From contig DYTG01000009.1 in NCBI GenBank assembly GCA_020726085.1, positions 1 through 24,796 of the forward strand: DNA of 24,796 nucleotides, read 5' to 3'. Position 1 is the first letter of the stretch. Each line of letters begins with the position of its first letter. The stretch comes from Sulfurovum sp. GTDB taxonomy: Bacteria; Campylobacterota; Campylobacteria; Campylobacterales; Sulfurovaceae. Below, piece by piece: positions 16,022 through 23,697 of this stretch. The position numbers and the translations under genes are program-made. The notes beneath the pieces are model-generated. The model was not told where the DNA came from, made no database searches, and worked only from the letters and a program-made list of their open reading frames with translations.

Positions 16022-16507
16022 ATGAAATTACGATACATATTGGCCACCTTGTTGCTTATCTCTTCACTCTCATGGGGAGATAGCACCAAATACCCATTTT
16101 TTGGAATAGTAGGTCTAAGCAGTGCCATAAACGGTGAAAATGGTGGGGTAGTAGGGATACGCTACGGACAACAATCTCAAGATTGGCGAACAAGTTTTAC
16201 CGTAGAGACCCCCTATCAAGAGTATCAACTTATAAGCGTTGCCATAGATAGAACTCTGCTCTACTCGCTGACAACCTCCAAACTTAGAATTTACGGCGGT
16301 TTGGTAGGGGCTGCGATACTCTTTGACAAAAACGATGGTTCGGGCGATAAAAGTGTGGGTTATGGATACGGATTGGGAGCGGGTTTGATGTATTATCTTA
16401 CAGACAATATTGATTTGGATTTGGGTTATCGCTATATGCTCGTCAATGATGTCGATAATCTTGATGAGATTAGCTCATTTGGCTTTGCCTTGCACTATTT
16501 TTTCTAG
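16022..16507 (+). CDS. Outer-membrane beta-barrel protein
   Basis: This 161-residue exported protein has a signal peptide over residues 1-19 (MKLRYILATLLLISSLSWG). The mature part alternates polar and hydrophobic residues with many Gly and Tyr (VGYGYGLGAGLMYYL, IDLDLGYRYML). It ends in FGFALHYFF with a C-terminal Phe, the outer-membrane insertion signal. This fits an 8-stranded OmpA/OmpW-size barrel. It starts 3 bases after the msbA stop, with only a weak ribosome site, so translation is probably coupled to msbA. No specific function is recognisable. Its place between msbA and plsC suggests a part in envelope lipid handling, which is inference. Confidence 0.75.
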   Translation: MKLRYILATLLLISSLSWGDSTKYPFFGIVGLSSAINGENGGVVGIRYGQQSQDWRTSFTVETPYQEYQLISVAIDRTLLYSLTTSKLRIYGGLVGAAILFDKNDGSGDKSVGYGYGLGAGLMYYLTDNIDLDLGYRYMLVNDVDNLDEISSFGFALHYFF

Positions 16508-16516
16508 GAACAAACC

Positions 16517-16879
16517 ATGCCTTACAACAAACTCAATGATTTTGAAGCCCAAATTATCCTTCACAAAGGTACGGAAGCCCCCTTTAGCGGTCTCTATTGC
16601 AACAACAAAGAGGAGGGTATCTATCTGTGCAAACAGTGCAATACTCCTCTTTTTCATTCACAATCGAAATTTGATTCGGGTACGGGATGGCCTAGTTTTG
16701 ATGAAGCCATTAATACCAATGTCAAATCCATTCCCGATAGAGATGGAAGACGTGTAGAGATTGTATGCACTCAATGTGGCGGACATTTGGGTCATGTTTT
16801 TAAAGGTGAGGGCTTTACATCTAAAATGACACGCCATTGTGTCAATAGCACTTCACTCAATTTTATCAAAGAAGCATAA
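16517..16879 (+). CDS. msrB: Peptide-methionine (R)-S-oxide reductase
   Basis: This 120-residue stand-alone MsrB reduces the R form of methionine sulfoxide in proteins. Zinc ligands are Cys38 and Cys41 (CKQC) and Cys84 and Cys87 (CTQCGGHLGHVF). The catalytic Cys108 is in TRHCVNSTSLNF, and FDSGTGWPSF (52-61) is the family's substrate motif. The catalytic motif reads RHC where many relatives have RYC. There is no signal peptide, so it acts in the cytoplasm. The ATG has AGGA 7 bases upstream and follows the barrel gene by 9 bases, so the two are co-transcribed. It is not fused to MsrA, unlike in some relatives. Confidence 0.95.
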   Translation: MPYNKLNDFEAQIILHKGTEAPFSGLYCNNKEEGIYLCKQCNTPLFHSQSKFDSGTGWPSFDEAINTNVKSIPDRDGRRVEIVCTQCGGHLGHVFKGEGFTSKMTRHCVNSTSLNFIKEA

Positions 16880-16890
16880 AAGGGTCGATT

Positions 16891-17577
16891 TTGAATTTTA
16901 ATAAACTAAAATTAGTCATCTACGCAGGCTATGTAACCAATCGTTTTGGATTTAGATTTGGCAATAAAACGCTCAGTAATGACGTAAGAAAAGAGATACG
17001 TGTTGAGTACGCCAGTACCATACTGGGCAAACTCAATATTGATGTGGTAGTTGAAAATCAAGAGAAACTACCCCTAGATGGAAACTATATGCTAGTGTGC
17101 AACCATCGTAGCGTTATTGATCCCCTCATTGTCGAAATAGCTCTTAAAGCAAGTAATATCTACGGAGTATGGGTAGCCAAAAAAGAACTCTACAACTCCT
17201 TTTTCTTTGGTAAGTTTACCCGTAATGCTGGGACGATTTTACTTGATCGTAGTTCCAAACAGATGGCGGGATTTTTCAAAGATGTCAAAGAGGCTCTGGA
17301 GAAAAATCAATCCATCTTTATCTTTCCCGAAGGTACACGCAACAAAAGTCATCATGCCATTAGTGAGTTTAAGAGCGGTTCGCAGCTCATTGCTATTAAA
17401 AATAGGGTAAATATTATCCCTGTCTATATCAATTCAAATGCTCACGAAGTCCTCAAAGAGGCTATTAATAATAACAAACTTCAAAGAAAGATTACGATAA
17501 AAATTGGAGATGTTATCCTCTACAAAGAGAGCAAACATTTAGCCCAAAGATACAAAGAGAGTTTTGGACTAGAATAA
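16891..17577 (+). CDS. plsC: 1-acyl-sn-glycerol-3-phosphate acyltransferase
   Basis: This 228-residue membrane-associated enzyme adds the second acyl chain to lysophosphatidic acid, giving phosphatidic acid. The acyltransferase motif NHRSVIDP carries His72 and Asp77. The second block around GKFTRNAGTILLDR holds the substrate-binding Arg. Block III is FIFPEGTRNKS (FPEGTR at 145-150), and block IV is the IIPVYI stretch at 175-180. It starts at TTG (16891), supported by AAAAGGG 6 bases upstream; no ATG would keep the N-terminus. It is 11 bases after msrB and ends 22 bases before the convergent stop of rho. It is the last gene of the msbA run. Confidence 0.92.
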   Translation: MNFNKLKLVIYAGYVTNRFGFRFGNKTLSNDVRKEIRVEYASTILGKLNIDVVVENQEKLPLDGNYMLVCNHRSVIDPLIVEIALKASNIYGVWVAKKELYNSFFFGKFTRNAGTILLDRSSKQMAGFFKDVKEALEKNQSIFIFPEGTRNKSHHAISEFKSGSQLIAIKNRVNIIPVYINSNAHEVLKEAINNNKLQRKITIKIGDVILYKESKHLAQRYKESFGLE

Positions 17578-17599
17578 ACCCAAAGCTTTAACTTTAAGA

Positions 17600-18922
17600 T
17601 TATTGGTTCATCATATCCAAAAATTCATCGTTGTTTTTGGTTTTTGCCATTTTGGAAAATAGAAACTTAAGTCCCTCTACCTCTTCCATGTTTTGCATAG
17701 CGTTTCGCAACGCCCATACTTTTTGAAGCGTTATCTCATCGCTCAAAAGCTCCTCTTTGCGTGTTCCCGATTTGGTTACATCAATAGCGGGATAGATTCG
17801 TCGCTCAGAAATATTGCGATTGAGTACCACTTCAGAGTTACCCGTCCCTTTGAACTCTTCAAAGATAACCTTATCCATTTGACTGCCCGTATCGATCAAA
17901 GCCGTAGAGATAATGGTCAAACTCCCGCCCTCTTCGACATTTCGTGCAGCACCAAAAAAGCGTTTGGGTTTGTGCAACGCATTGGCATCCACACCGCCCG
18001 AAAGCACCTTGCCACTGCTAGGCGTAACGGTATTGTAAGCACGCGCCAAACGGGTAATGGAATCGAGTAAAATCACAACATCTTTGCCCAGCTCCACTCG
18101 TCTTTTGGCTCGTTCAATCACCATTTCAGCGGTGCGTACATGGTTTTGGGCAGGTAGGTCAAAAGTAGAGCTGTAAACCTCGCCTTTGACGGAGCGTTGC
18201 ATATCGGTTACCTCTTCGGGACGCTCATCAATAAGCAAAACCATCAATGAGGCTTCGGGATTGTTGGCGGTAATACCATGAGCCAACTCTTTGAGCAACT
18301 CTGTTTTACCCGTTCGTGGAGGAGCGACGATTAAAGCCCTTTGTCCTTTGCCAATAGGCGTAAAGAGATCCAGTACCCGTCCTGTTAAGTGCATGGGGTG
18401 ATACTCTAGTTTGAGCTTCTCACTGGCATAAAGAGGTGTGAGGTTATCAAAAAGTGGTCTTTGTTTGGACTTTTCGGGTGGCAAATAGTTAATGGCTTCG
18501 ATTTTTAAAAGAGCATAGTACTTCTCTTGCTCTTTGGGCGAACGCACTTGACCCGTTACCACATCGCCATTACGCAGTGCAAATCGGCGGATTTGAGTAG
18601 CACTCACATAGGTATCGTTGCTTGTGTTGGTGAAGTTGCCATCAACCGAACGCAAAAAGCCGTAACCATCGTGCATTACTTCCAAAATACCTGTATAGAG
18701 AATAAATCCACCTTGGGATACTTGGGTTTTTAAAATTTCAAAAATCAAATCTTTGCGTTGATACTCATTAGGGTTTTCGATCTCAACATCTTTAGCTATC
18801 TCAATAAGTTCAGAGAGTGGTTTGAGCTGTAAATCTTCGATTTTGTGACCTTCGACAGGTATATGCGTTCGATTTTTTCGTGCGGGGGTAGTGGGAGCAG
18901 TAGGTTTTTTATTTTCACTCAT
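17600..18922 (-). CDS. rho: Transcription termination factor Rho
   Basis: This is the hexameric RNA helicase that ends transcription, 440 residues from the chosen start. The RNA-binding cold-shock-like domain has GILEVMHDGYGFLRS (about 78-92). The ATPase domain has Walker A APPRTGKT (200-207), LLIDERPEEVTDM, Walker B VVILLDSITRLARAYN (about 282-297) and the Q-loop SGGVDANAL (308-316). I prefer the ATG at 18922-18920, because AGGA lies 7 bases upstream and overlaps the alternative ATG at 18937, which would add five residues. The N-terminal 30 residues are Pro/Thr/Lys-rich and likely disordered. It is convergent with plsC. Confidence 0.97.
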   Translation of the reverse strand: MSENKKPTAPTTPARKNRTHIPVEGHKIEDLQLKPLSELIEIAKDVEIENPNEYQRKDLIFEILKTQVSQGGFILYTGILEVMHDGYGFLRSVDGNFTNTSNDTYVSATQIRRFALRNGDVVTGQVRSPKEQEKYYALLKIEAINYLPPEKSKQRPLFDNLTPLYASEKLKLEYHPMHLTGRVLDLFTPIGKGQRALIVAPPRTGKTELLKELAHGITANNPEASLMVLLIDERPEEVTDMQRSVKGEVYSSTFDLPAQNHVRTAEMVIERAKRRVELGKDVVILLDSITRLARAYNTVTPSSGKVLSGGVDANALHKPKRFFGAARNVEEGGSLTIISTALIDTGSQMDKVIFEEFKGTGNSEVVLNRNISERRIYPAIDVTKSGTRKEELLSDEITLQKVWALRNAMQNMEEVEGLKFLFSKMAKTKNNDEFLDMMNQ

Positions 18923-19022
18923 AAAAAAAGTCCTCATTTATGGTTTTGAGTTGTATGGTTTTGCTAGTAGTATGTAAAAGGATTGCTTTATATAGAAGCT
19001 ATAACAAACGTAAAGTAACATT

Positions 19023-19028
19023 ATTATA
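19023..19028 (-). promoter_or_regulatory. Candidate -10 of rho
   Basis: Read on the minus strand this is TATAAT within GTTATAATAATG, about 100 bases before the rho ATG. No clear -35 is seen. A leader of about 95 bases would follow, consistent with rho genes that control their own transcription in the leader. The gap 18923-19096 has no gene. Confidence 0.4.
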
Positions 19029-19096
19029 ACGTAGATAGACTTAAATTATCTTAAAATATTGAAAAATTATAAAGATAATTACATTTTGTATTCATT

Positions 19097-19489
19097 CTAC
19101 AAAAGAGCCAAAAACAAAATAGGCAAATAGAGCAAAAGTCCCATCGCATAAACCCAAGACTCTACATGCGATTTCAAAATCCTTTCAAAGGCTATATCAA
19201 GATTGTTATCAACAAAATGCTTTTTGATAATATCGACTTTGAAAATCAAATCAATCGATTTGAGCGTCAAAATAGTCACAATACCAAAATTAAGCGTTTG
19301 AGTAGCAAGTGAAACAAAGAGTACAAAATAAAAAGTAGGATGCATCAAAAAAAGCAAAAAGATACTTTTTTGATAATAATAGTAGGAGTTATACAGCATC
19401 CCCTCTATCGTCGTGGCTCTTTGCCAGGAGGCTTCAAATATCTCTAGCAGTGTCATAGCTATCATAATCTCTATCAAATAATTTTCCAT
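19097..19489 (-). CDS. Conserved-type small integral membrane protein, unknown function
   Basis: This is a 130-residue protein that I do not recognise. Three or four hydrophobic segments are visible: about 3-17, 42-60 (SIFLLFLMHPTFYFVLFV), 64-82 and 113-130 (AMGLLLYLPILFLALL). A charged stretch lies between them (DIIKKHFVDNNLDIAFERIL, 85-104). The YNSYYYYQKS run before the second segment is unusually Tyr-rich. There is no signal peptide with a cleavage site. The ATG at 19489-19487 has no strong ribosome site. It follows the TIGR02757 gene by 61 bases on the same strand and may be the last gene of that operon. It shows ordinary codon use and no competing frame, so I take it as a real gene. Confidence 0.65.
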   Translation of the reverse strand: MENYLIEIMIAMTLLEIFEASWQRATTIEGMLYNSYYYYQKSIFLLFLMHPTFYFVLFVSLATQTLNFGIVTILTLKSIDLIFKVDIIKKHFVDNNLDIAFERILKSHVESWVYAMGLLLYLPILFLALL

Positions 19490-19550
19490 GATGCAATCTT
19501 ACCTAGTATTAGATAAAAATTTCATTGAGACAGAACCATTGCACAAACAT

Positions 19551-20297
19551 CTAGCCCAATTTTCTCTCTTGCCCGAGTCGATAGAGGGCAAAATCGTATT
19601 TGATGGGGTCGGCGGCATCGAAACTTTTGAGCTTTTGAGTGAGTTCAAGAGAGGCTTTGAGGTCGTAGCTTTTACGTTTAAGAAGCCCTAGCTTTTTGGC
19701 AAGAGTAAAGGTGTGGGTATCGAGGGGCATAATGAGATCGCTTTTGTCAATCGTGTGCCACAATCCCATATCAAGTGAGTCTTTGCGAACCATCCAACGT
19801 AGATACATCAAATAGCGTTTGTAAGTAGTGGCTTGATTGATATTTTGGGGGACTTTGCCAATCAAAAAATCGTAACCGTAGCTTTGTTTTGGATAGATAG
19901 CTCTAAGTGTGGCGATAAAATGCCACAATCCATCGAGTAGATTATGCTCTTTTTGATATCCGTGATAAAATATATTTTCAATACTATCGACACGTTTAAG
20001 ACGCTTAAGGGCGATAAAGAGAGCCGCAACATCGTGGCTTTTTTGGAAGCGGTAGCAGTGGTTGACTAGATGTTTCTCTATCGTGGCTTCATCTTCATGC
20101 AAAAGCTCAAAATCCAATGAATCCAAAAATTTGACAATACTTTTGGCATTACCGTAAGCAAACAAAGCACAAATCAAAGCAATGGATTCATCACTGTAGC
20201 GTCTAGCTACCATCAAAGGATCGGGGCGTTCGTAGGAGAGTTCCTCACAGCTATTACGAAAAACCACCTCTTGATTGAGAAGTTTTTGTATATCCAT
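19551..20297 (-). CDS. TIGR02757 family protein (DUF2400)
   Basis: This 248-residue protein matches the TIGR02757 family of unknown function. Recognisable parts are the start DPLMVARRYSDESIALICAL (26-45), KRYLMYLRWMVRKDSLDMGLW (160-180, the family's hallmark) and PLDTHTFTLAKKLGLL (191-206). The last part resembles the LDTHV segment with the conserved Asp in HhH-GPD DNA glycosylases such as endonuclease III, which suggests a DNA-repair-like fold. That link is my inference, and no iron-sulfur cysteines are present. The ATG at 20297 shares a base with the TAA of the upstream DedA gene (TAATG), so it is translated by reinitiation. Confidence 0.88.
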   Translation of the reverse strand: MDIQKLLNQEVVFRNSCEELSYERPDPLMVARRYSDESIALICALFAYGNAKSIVKFLDSLDFELLHEDEATIEKHLVNHCYRFQKSHDVAALFIALKRLKRVDSIENIFYHGYQKEHNLLDGLWHFIATLRAIYPKQSYGYDFLIGKVPQNINQATTYKRYLMYLRWMVRKDSLDMGLWHTIDKSDLIMPLDTHTFTLAKKLGLLKRKSYDLKASLELTQKLKSFDAADPIKYDFALYRLGQERKLG

Positions 20298-20887
20298 TAA
20301 GAGCGTTTATTTTTGAGCTTCTTTTTGTTGCGACGGTTTAAAATCGTGTTCAATATCAAAAAAGCACTTCCAATAAAACCAAAAAGCAAAATAGGCACAA
20401 TCCACGGTCTATCTTTGAATTTATCAAACAAGGCAATAATGCTCTCGCTAGTGTAATAACTGCTCATTCCAATGACTAACACAAAGAAAATAGAGGCAAA
20501 AATATTGTAAAAAACAAACTTTTTGAAATCGTATTTTGAAAGCGACATAGAGATAGGCACAAGGGTTTTGATACCGTAGATGAATTTTTGAATAAAGATG
20601 GCTAAGATACCGTATTTACGCATGATGAGAATGGAGAGAGCGATTTTTTGCTGATGTTTTTTGAAATAGGGTTTAATATCCTCTTTGTGGTAGCGTCCTA
20701 GATAAAAGAGAAAATTATCGCCCAAAAAATTAAAAAGTGCCGCAATACTAAGAGCTACATAGAGATCCATCTTGCCCATGTAGGAGAGTACCGCAGCGGC
20801 AGCGACTACTATGAGCGAACCCCCAAAAGAGAAAAAAGCAACCGCCAAATAACCCCATGTCGTAAGCGAGGTGAGTGTATCTTCCAT
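20297..20887 (-). CDS. DedA/VTT-domain membrane protein
   Basis: This 196-residue inner-membrane protein belongs to the DedA (SNARE-associated/VTT) family, some members of which move undecaprenyl phosphate or phospholipid across the membrane. Family motifs are the re-entrant-loop stretch FFSFGGSLIVVAAAAVLSYM (18-37), NFLGDNFLFYLGRYHK (53-68) and IFIQKFIYGIKTLVPISMSL (97-116). The last is the second loop, where most members have Arg-rich FxGRFxPxxR; here it is QKFIYGIKT. A basic tail ends the protein (RRNKKKLKNKRS). The ATG has AAGGG 6 bases upstream. It is 9 bases downstream of the lipoprotein gene and overlaps the TIGR02757 gene by one base. Confidence 0.9.
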   Translation of the reverse strand: MEDTLTSLTTWGYLAVAFFSFGGSLIVVAAAAVLSYMGKMDLYVALSIAALFNFLGDNFLFYLGRYHKEDIKPYFKKHQQKIALSILIMRKYGILAIFIQKFIYGIKTLVPISMSLSKYDFKKFVFYNIFASIFFVLVIGMSSYYTSESIIALFDKFKDRPWIVPILLFGFIGSAFLILNTILNRRNKKKLKNKRS

Positions 20888-20896
20888 ACATAACCC

Positions 20897-21868
20897 TTAA
20901 GAAGCTGGTACGGGTGGGATTTGATCAAAATATTCAAAGCTTTCAATCATTATCATTGGCACACGCAAATCATCTTCTACCTCTTTTTGCAATTGGTTCA
21001 AAGTATTCCAAAAGAGTGTGCTATCGCGTAGACCGTAAAAACTATCACCGGCATTAAGAATAGGCGAAACGGCTAAAGCAGGGACGATACGGTTGGTCAA
21101 TTGCTCATCTTTGCAATATTGCAACTCATCTTCAATCTTGCTCATGACTCCACCCACATCACGGCTAAAGGATAATACAGTAATGTAAGTAACTGTATCA
21201 AGAAGATGCTCGGTGAAGGTTTTGTCGTTGTGATTGTAGGAGAGAGAGTAGCTCCCGCTCTCCCACGCATCATCGACATCAACCGATAGGAACAATGTAG
21301 AACCCTCACGTTCAATTTTCGTTTTGGCTTGATACAAAAAATAGAGTGTATTGTAGAGTGTATCGTGTCGATTAATAGCCCATCCTTGAGAGCGTTCCAT
21401 ATCGACTCGAAATTTGATACCTATAAGCTTGGTGGCATGGATTGATATCAAAAGGTTGTTAAAATCCATAATGGTTTCAACCTTTTTCATGCTCTCTTCG
21501 TAGTTACTTTGGGTGAAAAACTCTGTATCGTTGATAAGCAAATTGGCTCGAATCCCCTCTTTTGAAGCTTGTGCAATAAAATCCATCAATTCCTCTTCGT
21601 TGGCTATCTGATAGGAGTTGTCGGTGAGGTGTTCAAACGAGATGAGTTGATCAATATGTTTGATGTTTCGATTGGCGAGATTGGCAAAGATATAGCTAGG
21701 TGAACTCTGCGTTGCGTTGCTGTTTTCAAAACTGCTTGTCGTAAGTATCCACGTACCGAGTGTTTTGCCCCTCACTTGCTCTTGAGCTGTGGTTAGATAG
21801 GGAGAATCACTGCCTCCACACGCCACAAGAAAATAGACAATAAAAAGCGAAGCAATGTATCTCTTCAT
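20897..21868 (-). CDS. Hypothetical lipoprotein, unknown function
   Basis: This 323-residue protein has a lipoprotein signal (MKRYIASLFIVYFLVACGG, lipobox LVAC, Cys17), so it sits in the inner or outer membrane facing the periplasm. I chose the ATG at 21868-21866 because GGAG lies 6 bases upstream; an open extension to 21919 would hide the signal. After a short linker, the body repeats a strand-helix pattern, with strands such as ANLLINDT, LIGIKFRVDM, TLFLSVDVDDAW and VPMIMIESFEYF. This resembles a TIM-barrel layout of the kind seen in glycan-acting enzymes. That is inference; I found no catalytic signature I can name. It leads an operon with DedA and TIGR02757. Confidence 0.7.
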   Translation of the reverse strand: MKRYIASLFIVYFLVACGGSDSPYLTTAQEQVRGKTLGTWILTTSSFENSNATQSSPSYIFANLANRNIKHIDQLISFEHLTDNSYQIANEEELMDFIAQASKEGIRANLLINDTEFFTQSNYEESMKKVETIMDFNNLLISIHATKLIGIKFRVDMERSQGWAINRHDTLYNTLYFLYQAKTKIEREGSTLFLSVDVDDAWESGSYSLSYNHNDKTFTEHLLDTVTYITVLSFSRDVGGVMSKIEDELQYCKDEQLTNRIVPALAVSPILNAGDSFYGLRDSTLFWNTLNQLQKEVEDDLRVPMIMIESFEYFDQIPPVPAS

Positions 21869-21941
21869 AAAAAACTCCATTTTTAAAAATTTCATATTAT
21901 TTAATTTTAGCACATTCAACGTAAAAGAGTGTTAAAATAGT

Positions 21942-22841
21942 CTAATTCCTATCAATAAATTCTTTAAAAGCACTCAAATCGTAGAGTTTTAGATTCTCTA
22001 TGGGGTTTTTTGTAAGCTCATTGGAGAAGCCGTTTTTGGAAAAAAACACCCAAATATCGGGCTTGATATCCGATACCATCGCTTTGTATTGCAGTTTGCT
22101 CCACTCATTTTTGCATATCTTTTTGTTTTTGTATTTGCATTCACCCAAAATAATTTTGTCATCGTGCGAAAATGCCAAAATATCAAATTCACCGTTTTTA
22201 TCCCAATAGCTACCGCTTGAACGTGTATCAAATGTTTGGGCAATCAAGGCATTAGAGAGTTCTTCATAGACAAGGCTTGTAAGAGCGATAGAGTATTTGG
22301 CAAAGTATTCAAAAAATCGCTCATAGTTGCCATTGAGAATTTCGCTACGAAAAGGCTCCACAAAACCAAACCAAAAGTGATAAAAGGGTTCTTTAAATCG
22401 TATTTTGGGTTGGATTTTGTAGCTTTTGAGGGCTTTTTTGAGCTTTTGTTTGGGGTGGGTTTTGAGCGGTGCTTCACGGGACTCAACCACGCTAATGGTA
22501 TCGAGTTCAAGCAGTTGGGCTATAATCTCTTTGCCTATAGGCTCACGGATACGAGAGCGTCTAAAGATATTGCGTATTTTCGCATCACCGTAAGAAGCAG
22601 CGATAAGAAAGTTGCTAAATGGAGCTTTTTTGGTATAGCTAGGAGCGATGAGACTATCTAAAGTGGCGAAATTTTTAAGCACATTATGGGTAATATTCTC
22701 TTGTATGGTGAGCCTAGCATCCAAAGTGATAGACTCCTCTACGCCCCCAAAAAGAGCAAAATACTCAAAGAGTTGTTCCATGGACATATCGCAAAAGTGA
22801 CGAGAAAATCTTTGAAATTTTAATTTGATACGCAACTCCAA
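21942..22841 (-). CDS. Stand-alone DUF234 protein with PD-(D/E)XK nuclease signature
   Basis: This protein of about 299 residues has a C-terminal DUF234-type domain usually found after an archaeal-type AAA ATPase. Residues 20-140 look like winged-helix DNA-binding modules (FALFGGVEES, ISVVESREAP). IRFKEPFYHFWFGFVEP (147-163) is the DUF234 hallmark. Glu193/194, Asp220 in GEFDILAF, and Glu234 and Lys236 in ILGECKYKNK form a PD-(D/E)XK nuclease pattern. No Walker A ATPase part is present, and an in-frame TGA lies shortly upstream, so none is fused. The start is uncertain: a TTG at 22841 gives 299 residues without a ribosome site, and ATGs at 22787 or 22781 would shorten it. It is divergent from the NtrC-like gene. 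Confidence 0.7.
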   Translation of the reverse strand: MELRIKLKFQRFSRHFCDMSMEQLFEYFALFGGVEESITLDARLTIQENITHNVLKNFATLDSLIAPSYTKKAPFSNFLIAASYGDAKIRNIFRRSRIREPIGKEIIAQLLELDTISVVESREAPLKTHPKQKLKKALKSYKIQPKIRFKEPFYHFWFGFVEPFRSEILNGNYERFFEYFAKYSIALTSLVYEELSNALIAQTFDTRSSGSYWDKNGEFDILAFSHDDKIILGECKYKNKKICKNEWSKLQYKAMVSDIKPDIWVFFSKNGFSNELTKNPIENLKLYDLSAFKEFIDRN

Positions 22842-22962
22842 AATTTTTTGAGAGATTATAGCAAAAAAATGATTTCAAAACTTTTTGAATGCACATTAAG
22901 CAAATTTTGATACAATAATAAAATAGCAAATGATTATAAATTAGACACAAAAAGTAATAACA

Positions 22963-23697
22963 ATGGAACAATTTCTTACAAATAATGAGCAAATAAAAAG
23001 TATTATCAAAAACATCAACATTACTCGTACCCTTTTTCTCTCTTCGATTATCGTAGGAGAGGAGTATATTGGCAAACTTCATTTGGCTTCCTATCTTTTT
23101 CCATCGGCTACGATTATCAATGCCGCTGTTGAAAATGTCAATGAGGCTCTCAAAGGCGTTAATGAGGCGATTATTACCCATTTTGAAGAGGTTAAAAATA
23201 TTGACAATTTGGATTTTGATAACAAACGCATTATTGCACTTGCTACTTTTTTAGGCAATAAAAAGATTATTCACGACAAATTTGCCTTTGTCTATCAAAT
23301 GCCCTCACTCAAAGAACGCCCCGAAGATATAGAGCTATTGGCTCACTATTTTTTGAATGAAGCCAAAGAGAATTTGAGCATCCAAGGCGATATAGAACTC
23401 AACCATGAAGCCCTTGATACGACTCAAAATTTCAAAAGTCTCAAAAAATCGGTCTATCAACAACTTCTTTATGCCTCCATTGAGTCACACGATATTGAGA
23501 AGATTATGTATAATTTTTTGCTCAAAAAATACAATGACGATACCCAAGAACTCTACAAACACTATCTTTGGCTCTACGAAAAACCTTTGATTGAAGCGGG
23601 GCTTAATAAATACGGCTCACAACTCAAACTCTCTAACATTTTGGGCATCAACAGAAACACACTTAGGAAAAAAATAAATGAACTCAACCTCCATTGA
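22963..23697 (+). CDS. Degenerate NtrC-like protein with Fis-type DNA-binding domain
   Basis: This 244-residue protein looks like a sigma-54 activator worn down to a DNA-binding shell. Residues 23-48 (LFLSSIIVGEEYIGKLHLAS) align by eye with the GExGTGKE Walker A region but lack its consensus. KRIIALAT (88-95) resembles the RIIAAT strand, and PSLKERPEDIELLAHYFL (114-131) matches the block that follows the AAA+ core. The part that should carry Walker B and the GAFTGA loop is missing. Residues 204-244 form a good Fis-type helix-turn-helix (YGSQLKLSNILGINRNTLRK). There is no receiver domain. It overlaps the next gene by 20 bases and stands upstream of amt. It should bind DNA, but it is unlikely to activate sigma-54 by itself. 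Confidence 0.72.
   Translation: MEQFLTNNEQIKSIIKNINITRTLFLSSIIVGEEYIGKLHLASYLFPSATIINAAVENVNEALKGVNEAIITHFEEVKNIDNLDFDNKRIIALATFLGNKKIIHDKFAFVYQMPSLKERPEDIELLAHYFLNEAKENLSIQGDIELNHEALDTTQNFKSLKKSVYQQLLYASIESHDIEKIMYNFLLKKYNDDTQELYKHYLWLYEKPLIEAGLNKYGSQLKLSNILGINRNTLRKKINELNLH

Noticed and set aside
16410..16757. 115-residue plus-strand open frame bridging the barrel gene and msrB
   Set aside because: Both genes in the other frame are well supported, so this is a shadow.
19488..19691. 67-residue plus-strand open frame between the membrane protein and TIGR02757 genes
   Set aside because: Most of it is antisense to the C-terminus of the TIGR02757 gene, and there is no ribosome site.
22236..22661. 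141-residue plus-strand open frame
   Set aside because: It is antisense to the DUF234 gene, which has conserved motifs in the same bases.
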